Positions 19,111-29,017 of a stretch of DNA of 64,000 bases are shown here, piece after piece. The stretch covers positions 1 through 64,000 of the forward strand of contig JANQML010000020.1 in the NCBI GenBank assembly GCA_028280105.1, in the 5' to 3' direction. The stretch comes from Desulfobacula sp. GTDB taxonomy: Bacteria > Desulfobacterota > Desulfobacteria > Desulfobacterales > Desulfobacteraceae. The position numbers and the translations under genes were made by a program. Position 1 is the stretch's first letter; every line of letters begins with the position of its first letter. The notes beneath the pieces were generated by a model. It searched no databases. It saw only the letters and a program-made list of their open reading frames with translations, and was not told where the DNA came from.

Positions 19111-21969
19111 TTATTCTGAATTTTTTCTCAACTGGAGTAGAGCTTCTTCAGCAGCTTTTACCTGGCCGGTCCCAAGGTAGCATTTGGCTATTTTTTTTAA
19201 AATGTTCTTATTCTCAGGCAGTGCCATTAAATTTTGCTCATAAGCAGCCAACGCATCATTAAAATTCCCACCGGCCAGTAGGTTGTCACCTATATTTTCC
19301 CAATATCCGGCATATTTCCTGTCCAGACGTACAGCCTCACTCAGTGAAGCGACGCCGCTATCAAAATCATGAACGGCAAAGCAAACATCAGCTCTCAAAA
19401 GGTGGTATTCCGGATTGTTTGAAACATAGATAAGCATTTCGTTAAATATATTCAGCGCAGGTTTCATTTCCCCGTCAACCACCAACATATTCCCATACCA
19501 TTTAAAAAATAATGCGCACAAGTGATTTCCCAGCGCCCTCCGGACAACAGAATACGTCATAATATCCCTGCACCAAGCCTTTCCCAAATTACGTGCAATT
19601 TTCCAGTTGTCAGACATGCCTTCCCTTTCAGAAACAGCCGTTTCAATGGCTTGAATATCAACCGTTGCCGATTCTGTAAGCTGTTTGATAAGCTGAGGAT
19701 GCTGCCCACCACTGTATCTTAATCCTTTGATCAACATCCTTCGGGTTGTATTCTCATCTTTACCGTTAAAAAAATCGGCATGCCCAATATATGAATCGCC
19801 CAAATCCATTCTGAATTGTCGAATCCGTTTTTCAAATTTTGAATCTTTTTTCTCAACAGTTCTGAAAAGGTTTTCAGCCTCTTGAAATTTATTTTTAAGC
19901 AAACTGAGACATCCCCTGTAAAACCATAAAATCAGTGAATCCTTCAAGTCTTTGTCATATTTTTTACAAACCGTTTCAAGCAACGCATATTCACCATGGG
20001 AAAAATAATGTTGCATCAGAGTCAGGACGTCATCCTTTCTCGATTTACTGTGACTGAGTTTTTTTTGAATTTTCTGCTCGACTTCAATAAAACGGATCAG
20101 CTTTGGCAATTCTACAGAAAAATCCTTTAACTCAACTTTACGGATCTTGTTGATATAATTAAGTCGCTCAAGGCTTTTAATCATCCAAGCCACATAATTA
20201 TCAGGATCTCCAGCCAATTTCTCAATGTCAAATTTCTGACGTTCACTTTTCTGAAGCCCGGTCATCGTTACTTCATCTAGAATTCCCCATAATTTTGTAT
20301 AAGCATCAATCTTTTCATGGCATTTATCAATATCATTCAACTTTTTTTGAAGTGTTAGGGGCAAGTCTGCAAATTGCCGATACCTCTCCCCTTTGTTTTT
20401 TTTAAAGATTCTAATTGTTCTTTTCTGAATCGTGTCTGCCTTTTCAATCTCTTTGAGCAGGCTTTTGGCATCTTTGATAAATTGCTCATAATTTTTCACA
20501 AAAACATCCGGATTCAATGGGGGGGATACTGCATTAGCGATCTTTGCCCCAATATCCATTTTGTTCTGACAATAGGTCCGGATCACCTCTTCAAGATCCA
20601 TGGGCTCAGTACCTTCGATTCTCGCTCCCTGGAATGTGGCGTTGATATAAACCCCGGGATATTTACGAATCAGATCTTCAAAATAGAGTTTAAAATTAAG
20701 CATTTTCCGATCCGTGGGCACTTTCCCACCATTGATCTCTTCTACCCAGATCATATCCCTTGATTTCAACAAATTTTGAACGGCTCTGTTCTGGTTCAAA
20801 GACGTATGAAGGGCATGACTAGCGCCCGTTGTATAAGACAAATCCTGCCCCACAAAAACAATGGGTGAGCATCCCATTAAAATGGCTGCGACCAGGTTAA
20901 GGTGTGCCACTGTTGACGCTCCGCCAGTGGGTAGGGTTCCGTTCATCATCTGCATCAACCAGAATTCCATATTCCGCCCCGCAAATGTCCAGAATATTCT
21001 CTCAGGGGAAAACATTTTTGATACTTTAGGCGCCACCCAGCAGGAGGCAATCAATGACGTATCAGATACGTGAGGCAAGGCATCGGCAAATTTTTCATAA
21101 ATCAATTCATAAGGATCGATAGCCGTCATAAAATCCGGGCTGATCCCGTTCGAAACAAGGGCCGGTAAGACTGAATCCACGGCCAGGATTAAAGCATTAT
21201 CTTTTACCTCTTTTAGAAATTGAATATTCTTGTCCAAAGATGGGCCTCCAGCCACTAGAATGGCCGGAAAACCTTTGAATTGACCCATCAAATCCTGGAC
21301 GATACAGTTATGATACATCCCAAGCATATTCTTTACCCGGTTTTGGGTATACACCTTACCGCCACCAAGAAGTGCACCACCACCCAAATTGTATTGATTT
21401 GCACAGGCAAAAACTTCCTTGCTGAGTGTTTCGTAGGCCTTCTGATCCAAGGAAAATGTCGGTATGTGCTTTAAGTCATGAATATTTTCCAATTGAAGTG
21501 CCAGATTCGCCGGTGAAAGAACGGCTTCAATGTCAGGTTCCGGGTCCAGACTCAGGATCAACCGGGGATCGGTTAGCATTTCCGTCAAATCCAAATGTCT
21601 CAAACCCGCATCAAAGGCATCTGGAGAAAGATCAAATACAGCCAAATATCGGATATTGTTTCGCCGTTCTAATATAGCTGCCGGTGTATAGCCCAAACCC
21701 ATTCCAATCAGCAAAACCACACCGTCTGCATCTTCGGAAATCATCTCCAAAAAAAGAGGGATCTCTTTTTCAGGGTCATTTTTATCATGAAGAAAATGAA
21801 CACGACCATCGGCTAACCTGACCATAAGATTGGCTTTTCCTTCATGGGTAAAAAAAACCTCTGTTTCAAAAGAGGGGGTATAGTTTTTCATCTTTTCCCA
21901 AAGGTCTGGGCGGTACTTTTTGAGTACTGCCATATTGATGTCATAATAATTGGATTCCTGAATATCCAT
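19111..21969 (-). CDS. Motility accessory factor Maf (DUF115, flagellin nonulosonate transferase family) with C-terminal TPR region
   Basis: FPAILVAGGPSLDKNIQFLKEVKDNALILAVDSVLPALVSNGISPDFMTAIDP: DUF115/MptE-like core. C-terminal TPR-like NKFQEAENLF...GNFNDALAAYEQNLMALPENKNILKKIAKCYLGTG. Confidence 0.88.
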   Translation of the reverse strand: MDIQESNYYDINMAVLKKYRPDLWEKMKNYTPSFETEVFFTHEGKANLMVRLADGRVHFLHDKNDPEKEIPLFLEMISEDADGVVLLIGMGLGYTPAAILERRNNIRYLAVFDLSPDAFDAGLRHLDLTEMLTDPRLILSLDPEPDIEAVLSPANLALQLENIHDLKHIPTFSLDQKAYETLSKEVFACANQYNLGGGALLGGGKVYTQNRVKNMLGMYHNCIVQDLMGQFKGFPAILVAGGPSLDKNIQFLKEVKDNALILAVDSVLPALVSNGISPDFMTAIDPYELIYEKFADALPHVSDTSLIASCWVAPKVSKMFSPERIFWTFAGRNMEFWLMQMMNGTLPTGGASTVAHLNLVAAILMGCSPIVFVGQDLSYTTGASHALHTSLNQNRAVQNLLKSRDMIWVEEINGGKVPTDRKMLNFKLYFEDLIRKYPGVYINATFQGARIEGTEPMDLEEVIRTYCQNKMDIGAKIANAVSPPLNPDVFVKNYEQFIKDAKSLLKEIEKADTIQKRTIRIFKKNKGERYRQFADLPLTLQKKLNDIDKCHEKIDAYTKLWGILDEVTMTGLQKSERQKFDIEKLAGDPDNYVAWMIKSLERLNYINKIRKVELKDFSVELPKLIRFIEVEQKIQKKLSHSKSRKDDVLTLMQHYFSHGEYALLETVCKKYDKDLKDSLILWFYRGCLSLLKNKFQEAENLFRTVEKKDSKFEKRIRQFRMDLGDSYIGHADFFNGKDENTTRRMLIKGLRYSGGQHPQLIKQLTESATVDIQAIETAVSEREGMSDNWKIARNLGKAWCRDIMTYSVVRRALGNHLCALFFKWYGNMLVVDGEMKPALNIFNEMLIYVSNNPEYHLLRADVCFAVHDFDSGVASLSEAVRLDRKYAGYWENIGDNLLAGGNFNDALAAYEQNLMALPENKNILKKIAKCYLGTGQVKAAEEALLQLRKNSE

Positions 21970-22119
21970 CAAATCACTCCCGGCTGAGTTTATCCGTTGA
22001 AACTCCTGTAATCTTTTGTAACAAAGTCTCTCATAAAAACCAACAATACCATAATTTTTTCTCCTGGCTATTTTTCCCACAAGCAATATATAGGCCACAC
22101 TTATCTTTTATTTTTTTTC

Positions 22120-22146
22120 TAAAGTCCTCATAGAAATTGCCGATTC
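22120..22146 (+). promoter_or_regulatory. Predicted sigma-28 (FliA) promoter of flagellin 1
   Basis: TAAA-N15-GCCGATtC, close to the enterobacterial consensus TAAA-N15-GCCGATAA; about 160 nt upstream of the ATG. Confidence 0.75.
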
Positions 22147-22196
22147 TTAATTTTAGTTCGATTGTGATGATTTTCACACAAAATGAACGAAAAGGC

Positions 22197-22239
22197 GGTG
22201 ATAGTGAATAATTTCATCGATTTGAAAAACACAATCACC
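22197..22239 (+). other. Hairpin in flagellin 1 5' leader
   Basis: ggtgatagtg ... cacaatcacc inverted repeat (9 of 10 paired). Confidence 0.5.
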
Positions 22240-22260
22240 AAAAGCAGTATAGCAAGTCCA

Positions 22261-22300
22261 GGGAAAGGATTCCCGGATTTCAAACAAACTACATGGAGGT
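22261..22300 (+). promoter_or_regulatory. Candidate CsrA-binding leader overlapping the Shine-Dalgarno of flagellin 1
   Basis: Hairpin GGGAA-AGGA-TTCCC (GGA in loop, 22261-22274) and CTACATGGAGGT (22289-22300) resembling the CsrA SELEX-like consensus; second GGA is within the SD, ATG at 22307. Confidence 0.6.
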
Positions 22301-22306
22301 TTAACT

Positions 22307-25300
22307 ATGGCCCTTAGAATCAACACCAACGTGGCGGCATTAAATGCCCACAAAAACATGATCAGCAATGACAACATGCTTTCCAACTCTCTGGCAAAGC
22401 TTTCATCCGGCCTACGAATCAACAAAGCCGCAGATGATGCTTCCGGCATGTCCATTGCCGATTCACTGAGAGCTCAGTCAATGGGGCTGGGACAGGCAAT
22501 TAAAAATGCAAATGACGGTATCAACATCGTTCAGACGGCAGATGCCGCCCTTGCAGAGTCTATTAATATTGTCAATATCATCCGGACCAAAGCCATTCAG
22601 TCTGCCCAGGACGGCCAGACCACGGTTTCCCGATCTGCGATTCAGGCTGACATTGACAAACTAATGGAACAGCTCGATAATATTGCCGAAACAACAACTT
22701 TTAACAACCAAAAACTATTATTTGGCAACTTTACGAATAAAAAATTCCAGATCGGTGCATACTCAGGGGAAACCGTCAATATCTCCATTGCCTCATCACA
22801 GTCCAACAAAATGGGGCATGTAAAATCAGGACAGCTCAGTGTTGTAAACGATGCCGCCGGAAAGGTTGAACTGAGCATATACAGTAATCTGCAAGACAGG
22901 GATTTTCTCATCGAATCCGTAGATCTGCAATATAACAACAAATCCGAAAACGGTATCGGCAGCCTGGCAGATGCAATCAACATCCAGAGCGGCGCACTGG
23001 GAATTAACGCAACCGCTATTGTAACATCCACAACCCAGTTGACTGTTGCGGCAGGAACAACAGATTCCGGTTTCAAGATAAACGGTGTTACCATCGGTGT
23101 CATCCCGGATGTTTTGGACAACGATTCTGACGGTGCACTGGTTAAGGCCATCAACCTTAAAAGGGCCCAACATGGTGTTGTGGCCAGCACTGAGAACGGA
23201 TATCTTTCACTGACCTCGACCGATGGAAGAGCAATCAAAGTTGATACAGGGGGAGCCGGTACCGAAGCTGTTTTAAGGAACACTGATATGTCGACATTCG
23301 GTTACCTGCAATTAAACCAGCAGGGATCGGCTGAAATTGTTGTTTCCAATATCGGCGGAGGGAGTTCTATGGCCCTGACAACCGACCTTGAAGTGGCCCA
23401 GGATACAGCAGCCACAACAGGAGATGCCACCATCACCGCCGGTTCCACACTGGCAGCCGGTTCTATTCTCGGCGCAGGCTGGGCAAGTGATCAGGATATT
23501 ACAGGAACCCAATTCCAATCCGATGTCACCACCACCCAGACATCAACCCTGGAATCCGGAACCACGCTTGGTCTGAACTCAATCTTGGGTACTGGCACCG
23601 AGATTGCCGCAGGTAGTGAATTTAAAGGCGATGGACAGGTGGAAGAGATATTGAACACCACCGGATCCAACACCATTGCCAACGGGTCTATACTAAAAGC
23701 AGGTTCTATTTTGCTTGCAGCTGCCACAGAAGCCATTGACGCCACCATCACGGTTGACGAAACCAACAGCACCACCGGTTCCGCCATCCTGAGTTCCGGA
23801 TCGACACTCGCCACCGGTACAGTTTTGGCTACAGGCCAGAATCTAGGCTCCGGCCTTTCCGGCTTAAGCCTTACCATTAACGCCACCGGTACGACTACGA
23901 GCACTTCAGTGGTCAGTTGCGGATCTACCCTGGCAGCAGGAACTGTATTGGCTGCGGGACAGAATCTGGGCTCCGGTCTTTCCGGTTCAAGCCTTACCAT
24001 TAATGCCACCGGTACGACTACGAGCACTTCAGTGGTCAGTTGCGGATCTACCCTGGCCTCCGGTACAGTGCTTGCCGCCGGCCAAAACCTGGGCTCCGGT
24101 CTTTCCGGCCAAGCATTAACCATTAACGCCACCGGCACTACAACAGCCAATTCAATAATCAGTTGCGGATCTATCCTGGCCTCCGGCACAGTGCTTGCCG
24201 CCGGCCAAAACCTGGGCTCCGGCCTCTCCGGTCAAGCATTAACGATTAATGCTACAGCGGCTACGACAGGCACGTCTGTCATCAGTTGCGGGTCCACTTT
24301 GGCCGCCGGTACAGTATTAGCCGCTGGCAGTAACCTGGGTTCCGGATTATCCGGACAAACCCTTAAGATTAACGCTACCGGCCCCACCACAGGCGCCTCT
24401 GTAATCAGCTGTGGATCCACATTGGGCATTGGTACCGTTTTGGCTGCAGGCTCTTCAACGACCTCCGGACTTGGCGGAACCATTACTATTGGCCAGACCA
24501 CAACCAGTCAAATTTCTACCCTGGCAACAGGTTCAATTCTCAAAGCCGGGACGACTTTCGGTGCTGGTAGAACCCTGGGTTATGATGTTACCATTGAGGC
24601 TACAAATGGCACCACAACAGCAGGCGGTACTTTGGTTGTAGGATCCACACTGAAGGCTGGAAGTGTGCTTGCGGCAGGATCATTCGTAAATCAGGATATC
24701 ACAACCACCACCGGAACCATCTCTGCGGGAACAACGCTGACAAGTGCCGTGACCCTGTCCGGGGATACCGTATTGTCAAACAGTACTTCAACATTAGGTA
24801 CAGGTTCCACTTTGGCAGACGGCACGATTCTGAAAGCCGGTTCTTCAGTAAATGCAGCAATCACCACCAAATCAGATATTACTGCGACAGGCACTATTAC
24901 ACTGGCAGCAGGGGATATCATTGGGCAGGGAAGCTCCATAACCGCGAACTCCGTTATCGGCGGTGATGCGACCCTGACCCAAGCGTATGCCATGACTGTG
25001 GGTGACGAAGCCTACACGTTGAAAGCAGGCTCTTCTCTTGGCCAGGATTCTCTTATAAACGCAAATATCGGTGAAACTGCCAGAACCAAGATTGAAGCGG
25101 ACATTACTTTGGCCAGCAGCGTGAACATGACGGTTGGCAACGAGGCATATACACTGCTCACAGGATCTTCCCTGGGGCAGAACTCCGTCATCAACGCAAA
25201 TATCGGTGAAACTGCCAGAACCAAGATCGAAGCGGACATTACTTTGGCCAGCAGCGTGAACATGACGGTTGGCAACGAGGCTCTTACACTGCTTACAGGA

Positions 25301-26593
25301 GCCTCATTGGGACAGAATTCTGTCATCAATGCAAATATCGGTGACGATGCCAGGACTCAGATTGGTGCAGATATCACTCTGGCCAACAGCGTGACCATGA
25401 CAGCTGCAAATAACGAAATCACCATAAATGCAGGTGCATCTTTTGGCAATGGCACGATTATCAACGCCAATGTTGGAAATAGTGCACGCACCCGTATCGG
25501 TACGGACATCACCCTTTCCACCGGTGTTGTTATGGACGTTTCTAATGACGGTTTCACCGTTAATGCCGGTTCTAAATTCGGCCAGAATTCCATTCTGACT
25601 ACCGGGAGTACCACAGGTGGTGCCAGCGTGACCCTGCTTGCCGATGCCACATTCACGGATGCAACCACCCTGGATGCCGGATCCAGATTTGCCGGGAACA
25701 GTACCCTGGCTTCGGGATCTATCGTTACCAGTGACGCCACTCTGGCAGCCGACATGACCCTGGGCGGAACCATGACCTTTGAGTCTAAATCCACTCTGGC
25801 ATCCGGCTCCACGATTTCCGCCACTTCCGGCACATCAATCAAACAAGGTTCTGTGATTGGCGGGGATGCCACTCTGCTCAACGGCATTACCCTGAACAAT
25901 GACATGACGCTGAAAGCCAACTCTGTTATTGCCAGGGATTCCGCACTGAAAGACGGATCCGCCATTGCCACAGATATTATTCTGAAAAATGATGAAACCG
26001 TGAGTGCGGACACCGACATGAAGCTGAAATCAGGTTCCATCATGAAGGCCGGTTCGACAATTGCCGAAGGGACCCTTGTAACCACCAGCTTCACCGGCAC
26101 GGACGGCAACACCTATGCAGCTGGTACTATCATGAGCACCACTGCAACCACGGCGTCAGATCTGACTCTGACTGCGGATATGACCCTGCAAAACGGATCC
26201 GTGATTAAAGCCGGTTCCACCTTGTCCGCCAATACGGACGCAGCAGGCGCAGACACAACCATCGGTGAGACCACACTGAGCAAACTCTCTGATGTGGATG
26301 TCCTGAGCCAGGAAGGGGCTCAAATTGCCATATCCGTTGCTGAAGCGGCATTGCAGGATCTGGATAAAATCAGAGCGGATCTGGGTTCGGTTCAGAACCA
26401 GCTTGCATCAACCATTGCCAACATTACGGTGACCAAGGTAAACGTCCAGGCGGCGGAATCTTCAATCCGTGATGTTGACTTTGCCGAAGAATCTTCCAAC
26501 TTCACCAAACTGCAGATCCTGGCGCAGGCAGGAACATTTGCAATGGCCCAGGCCAATGCAAGTGCTCAGAACGTGTTGAGCTTACTCCAGTAA
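22307..26593 (+). CDS. Giant flagellin (1428 aa), repeat-rich variable domain
   Basis: N-terminal MALRINTNVAALNAHKNMISNDNMLSNSLAKLSSGLRINKAADDASGMSIAD and C-terminal SSIRDVDFAEESSNFTKLQILAQAGTFAMAQANASAQNVLSLLQ are canonical flagellin ends; about 1000-aa insert. Confidence 0.97.
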   Translation: MALRINTNVAALNAHKNMISNDNMLSNSLAKLSSGLRINKAADDASGMSIADSLRAQSMGLGQAIKNANDGINIVQTADAALAESINIVNIIRTKAIQSAQDGQTTVSRSAIQADIDKLMEQLDNIAETTTFNNQKLLFGNFTNKKFQIGAYSGETVNISIASSQSNKMGHVKSGQLSVVNDAAGKVELSIYSNLQDRDFLIESVDLQYNNKSENGIGSLADAINIQSGALGINATAIVTSTTQLTVAAGTTDSGFKINGVTIGVIPDVLDNDSDGALVKAINLKRAQHGVVASTENGYLSLTSTDGRAIKVDTGGAGTEAVLRNTDMSTFGYLQLNQQGSAEIVVSNIGGGSSMALTTDLEVAQDTAATTGDATITAGSTLAAGSILGAGWASDQDITGTQFQSDVTTTQTSTLESGTTLGLNSILGTGTEIAAGSEFKGDGQVEEILNTTGSNTIANGSILKAGSILLAAATEAIDATITVDETNSTTGSAILSSGSTLATGTVLATGQNLGSGLSGLSLTINATGTTTSTSVVSCGSTLAAGTVLAAGQNLGSGLSGSSLTINATGTTTSTSVVSCGSTLASGTVLAAGQNLGSGLSGQALTINATGTTTANSIISCGSILASGTVLAAGQNLGSGLSGQALTINATAATTGTSVISCGSTLAAGTVLAAGSNLGSGLSGQTLKINATGPTTGASVISCGSTLGIGTVLAAGSSTTSGLGGTITIGQTTTSQISTLATGSILKAGTTFGAGRTLGYDVTIEATNGTTTAGGTLVVGSTLKAGSVLAAGSFVNQDITTTTGTISAGTTLTSAVTLSGDTVLSNSTSTLGTGSTLADGTILKAGSSVNAAITTKSDITATGTITLAAGDIIGQGSSITANSVIGGDATLTQAYAMTVGDEAYTLKAGSSLGQDSLINANIGETARTKIEADITLASSVNMTVGNEAYTLLTGSSLGQNSVINANIGETARTKIEADITLASSVNMTVGNEALTLLTGASLGQNSVINANIGDDARTQIGADITLANSVTMTAANNEITINAGASFGNGTIINANVGNSARTRIGTDITLSTGVVMDVSNDGFTVNAGSKFGQNSILTTGSTTGGASVTLLADATFTDATTLDAGSRFAGNSTLASGSIVTSDATLAADMTLGGTMTFESKSTLASGSTISATSGTSIKQGSVIGGDATLLNGITLNNDMTLKANSVIARDSALKDGSAIATDIILKNDETVSADTDMKLKSGSIMKAGSTIAEGTLVTTSFTGTDGNTYAAGTIMSTTATTASDLTLTADMTLQNGSVIKAGSTLSANTDAAGADTTIGETTLSKLSDVDVLSQEGAQIAISVAEAALQDLDKIRADLGSVQNQLASTIANITVTKVNVQAAESSIRDVDFAEESSNFTKLQILAQAGTFAMAQANASAQNVLSLLQ
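23798..24440 (+). repeat. In-frame tandem repeat, 123-bp (41-aa) period, five full units plus partial
   Basis: Gly codon of CGS/SGS motif at 23798, 23921, 24044, 24167, 24290, 24413: constant 123-nt spacing. Unit is GSTLAAGTVLAAGQNLGSGLSGQALTINATGTTTGTSVISC-like. Confidence 0.93.
25013..25540 (+). repeat. In-frame tandem repeat, 135-bp (45-aa) period, four units
   Basis: INANIG/INANVG motif Asn codon at 25058, 25193, 25328, 25463: constant 135-nt spacing. Unit includes SSLGQNSVINANIGETARTKIEADITLASSVNMTVGNEAYTLLTG. Confidence 0.93.
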
Positions 26594-26625
26594 CATAAAC
26601 CCATAATCAGTTTACCTGGTTAATC

Positions 26626-26665
26626 ACCGCCTCCCGTCAGTTTTTGCCGGGGGGCGGTTTACTTT
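26626..26665 (+). terminator. Predicted intrinsic terminator after flagellin 1
   Basis: accgcctcccg - loop - cggggggcggt stem followed by a T-rich tract. Confidence 0.7.
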
Positions 26666-26793
26666 TAAAATAAAACCTAATGTTTTCTCTGAAACCATCC
26701 GATATTTAATATTAGATCTAACTATTGGATGTGCATGTTTTTTGCATACTATCTGTCTGATGATAGAAATGAATAGTCGGAAAGGAGAATAAA

Positions 26794-28497
26794 ATGGCAT
26801 TGGGATCCATTACAAGCTTAGGTGTGGGTTCGGGATTTGAGCTTCAGGATATCCTTGACAAACTAAGGCAGACCGATGAAATTACGGTCAATTTAAAAAA
26901 GGCCGAAAAGACCCGGCTTGAGGCGCAGGTAACCGAATTCGACAGTATCAACGCCAGGTTGATCCAGATGAAATCCAGCGCCCTTTCTCTGTCCCTTGAA
27001 TCCAATTTTCTGGAACGGTCGGCAGGGGTTTCAGATGAAGAGATTATCTCGGCTGATGTGATTTCTGGCACGGAACTGTCCTCCTATAACATTGATGTAA
27101 AACGCCTGGCGTCCAAAAGTTCATTCCAGAGCATCGGGTTTGAAAAACAGGACTCTATTTTTTATGCAGCCCCGGTTTTGGAATTTACCACACCGGATGA
27201 GCCGGTGGTTACGGAAAAAACAATCCTGGCGTTTACCATCGGCCAAGGGGAGGAACAAAAAAATATCTCTGTCGATATCGCGGCAGGGTCCAACCTTAAA
27301 GAGATCGCCAAAGCCGTCAACTCGGCAGCGGACAATCTGGATGAGGATGGAAACGCCTATGCAAAGGCAACTGTGGAATTCCGTGCAGATGAAGAGAACC
27401 CTGGTGCAAGCAAATATTATATCCGCCTTGCCGCATCAGATGAAAATTCCCTGAACGACAACCGGATTTCGGTTTCACAGGGTGCAGATTTGGTTGCACC
27501 TGATTTTGTATCCTCCTATAAAACCGGTACCGACGCAGATCCGGTTTACATTTCCGTTCCCCATGGCGCCACTGCCCAGGATCTGGTCTCCCTGATCAAC
27601 GAAGATCCAAACAATACCGGGATGACAGCCTCCCTGATTGAAGACGGTACGGCAGAGAATCCGTACCATATTACGCTGACGGCAAAAGAATCCGGTGAAG
27701 ATAATCGCATCGAACTCGAATCCAACTTGAGTTCGGTAATGACGGAAAAACAAGGGGCCGAAACCTCTTTAAATGCCTCGTTCAGTATTGACGGAATTGA
27801 CTATCAACGGCAGAGCAATGACGGGTTGGAATCTTTGATACAGGGGGTTACCCTGAATCTGAATAAAGTCGGAGAATCCCAACTGACCATATCACCTGAT
27901 TTAGACGATATGAAAGAAAAGATAACCCAATTGGTTGATACCTACAATGAATTAATCCAGGACATCAGTTCAAAAATAAAATATGACAGTGATGAGGAAA
28001 AAGACGGGGTTTTGTCTAATTCGAGTTCCGCTAAAGCCCTTACTTTTGAACTTTCAGCCCTTATTGCAACCGATGTCAACACCAAAACCGACATCACCTC
28101 ATTATTGGATCTGGGTATCGAATCAAACCAGGACGGCACCCTCAATCTGGACTCAAAAAAGCTGGATGCGGCATTTTCCGCTTCCATTGACGATGTCACC
28201 CGGCTCTTTATCGGAGACGAAGATGCGGAACTCAAAGGACTGGGTGATATTTTAAACGACAGGTTAACGGAACTGACACACACTTCCGGTCTGATAAACG
28301 GGGAAAAATCTGCCGCTGAGGGAAAAATCAGCCGCTTGGAAACCAATATCGTGGTTGCGGAAGAACGGTTGGACAAACGGTATGAAATGCTTGCCCTGCA
28401 ATTTGTCCAACTGGATGCCTTTATCGGAACCATGAACACACAATCACAATACCTTACAAGCGTCTTTGATGCATTTAACAATTCTCAAAACAATTAA
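26794..28497 (+). CDS. fliD: Flagellar filament cap protein FliD
   Basis: SITSLGVGSGFELQDILDKLR N-terminus; C-terminal RLDKRYEMLALQFVQLDAFIGTMNTQSQYLTSVF. Confidence 0.95.
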   Translation: MALGSITSLGVGSGFELQDILDKLRQTDEITVNLKKAEKTRLEAQVTEFDSINARLIQMKSSALSLSLESNFLERSAGVSDEEIISADVISGTELSSYNIDVKRLASKSSFQSIGFEKQDSIFYAAPVLEFTTPDEPVVTEKTILAFTIGQGEEQKNISVDIAAGSNLKEIAKAVNSAADNLDEDGNAYAKATVEFRADEENPGASKYYIRLAASDENSLNDNRISVSQGADLVAPDFVSSYKTGTDADPVYISVPHGATAQDLVSLINEDPNNTGMTASLIEDGTAENPYHITLTAKESGEDNRIELESNLSSVMTEKQGAETSLNASFSIDGIDYQRQSNDGLESLIQGVTLNLNKVGESQLTISPDLDDMKEKITQLVDTYNELIQDISSKIKYDSDEEKDGVLSNSSSAKALTFELSALIATDVNTKTDITSLLDLGIESNQDGTLNLDSKKLDAAFSASIDDVTRLFIGDEDAELKGLGDILNDRLTELTHTSGLINGEKSAAEGKISRLETNIVVAEERLDKRYEMLALQFVQLDAFIGTMNTQSQYLTSVFDAFNNSQNN

Positions 28498-28529
28498 TTA
28501 TTTAAGATTAAGACAGAAGGAGACAATTA

Positions 28530-29003
28530 ATGTCAGCCGCTAAAAGTATGAACACTTATTTAAACAACCACTATGAAGGAATGACGCCTGAAAAGCTGAT
28601 TCACATGTTGTATAAAGGCGCCCTTGACCACCTGGCTTGTGCAAGGGAGGGGGTTGTCGAAAAAGATCCTAAAAAACGCGGGGAACATTTAAGCAAAGTT
28701 ATCTCCATCATATCGGAACTGAATACCAGCATCGACCCCAAAGCGGATGATGAATCGACTCAATTTTTAAGAGGGTTATACGCCAGTATGCTGGCGGAGC
28801 TACCCAAAGTCTCCATTACCAATGATCTGAAAACCATAGACCTTACTCGGTCTTACCTAGAGAAATTAAATGAAATCTGGGAGACCCAGGTATTGAAAAA
28901 AACAAATCAGACCCCAAAAAACCGTGTTAAAAAAAGACCGGTTTCTTATGGCCGTGGATATGAATCAGGCAGCGCAGGCGGTCCCAAATCAATTTTTGCC
29001 TGA
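28530..29003 (+). CDS. fliS: Flagellin export chaperone FliS
   Basis: MNTYLNNHYEGMTPEKLIHMLYKGALDHL...; position after fliD. Confidence 0.92.
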   Translation: MSAAKSMNTYLNNHYEGMTPEKLIHMLYKGALDHLACAREGVVEKDPKKRGEHLSKVISIISELNTSIDPKADDESTQFLRGLYASMLAELPKVSITNDLKTIDLTRSYLEKLNEIWETQVLKKTNQTPKNRVKKRPVSYGRGYESGSAGGPKSIFA

Positions 29004-29017
29004 AAAGAGAGAGTGCC

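Noticed and set aside
23400-26200. CRISPR-like direct repeats
   Set aside because: Periodic repeats are in-frame coding repeats of flagellin, without spacer/repeat architecture or cas genes.
26728-26752. TTGGATGTGCATGTTTTTTGCAT upstream of fliD as a sigma-54 promoter
   Set aside because: GG-to-GC spacing is 15 nt instead of the required 10.
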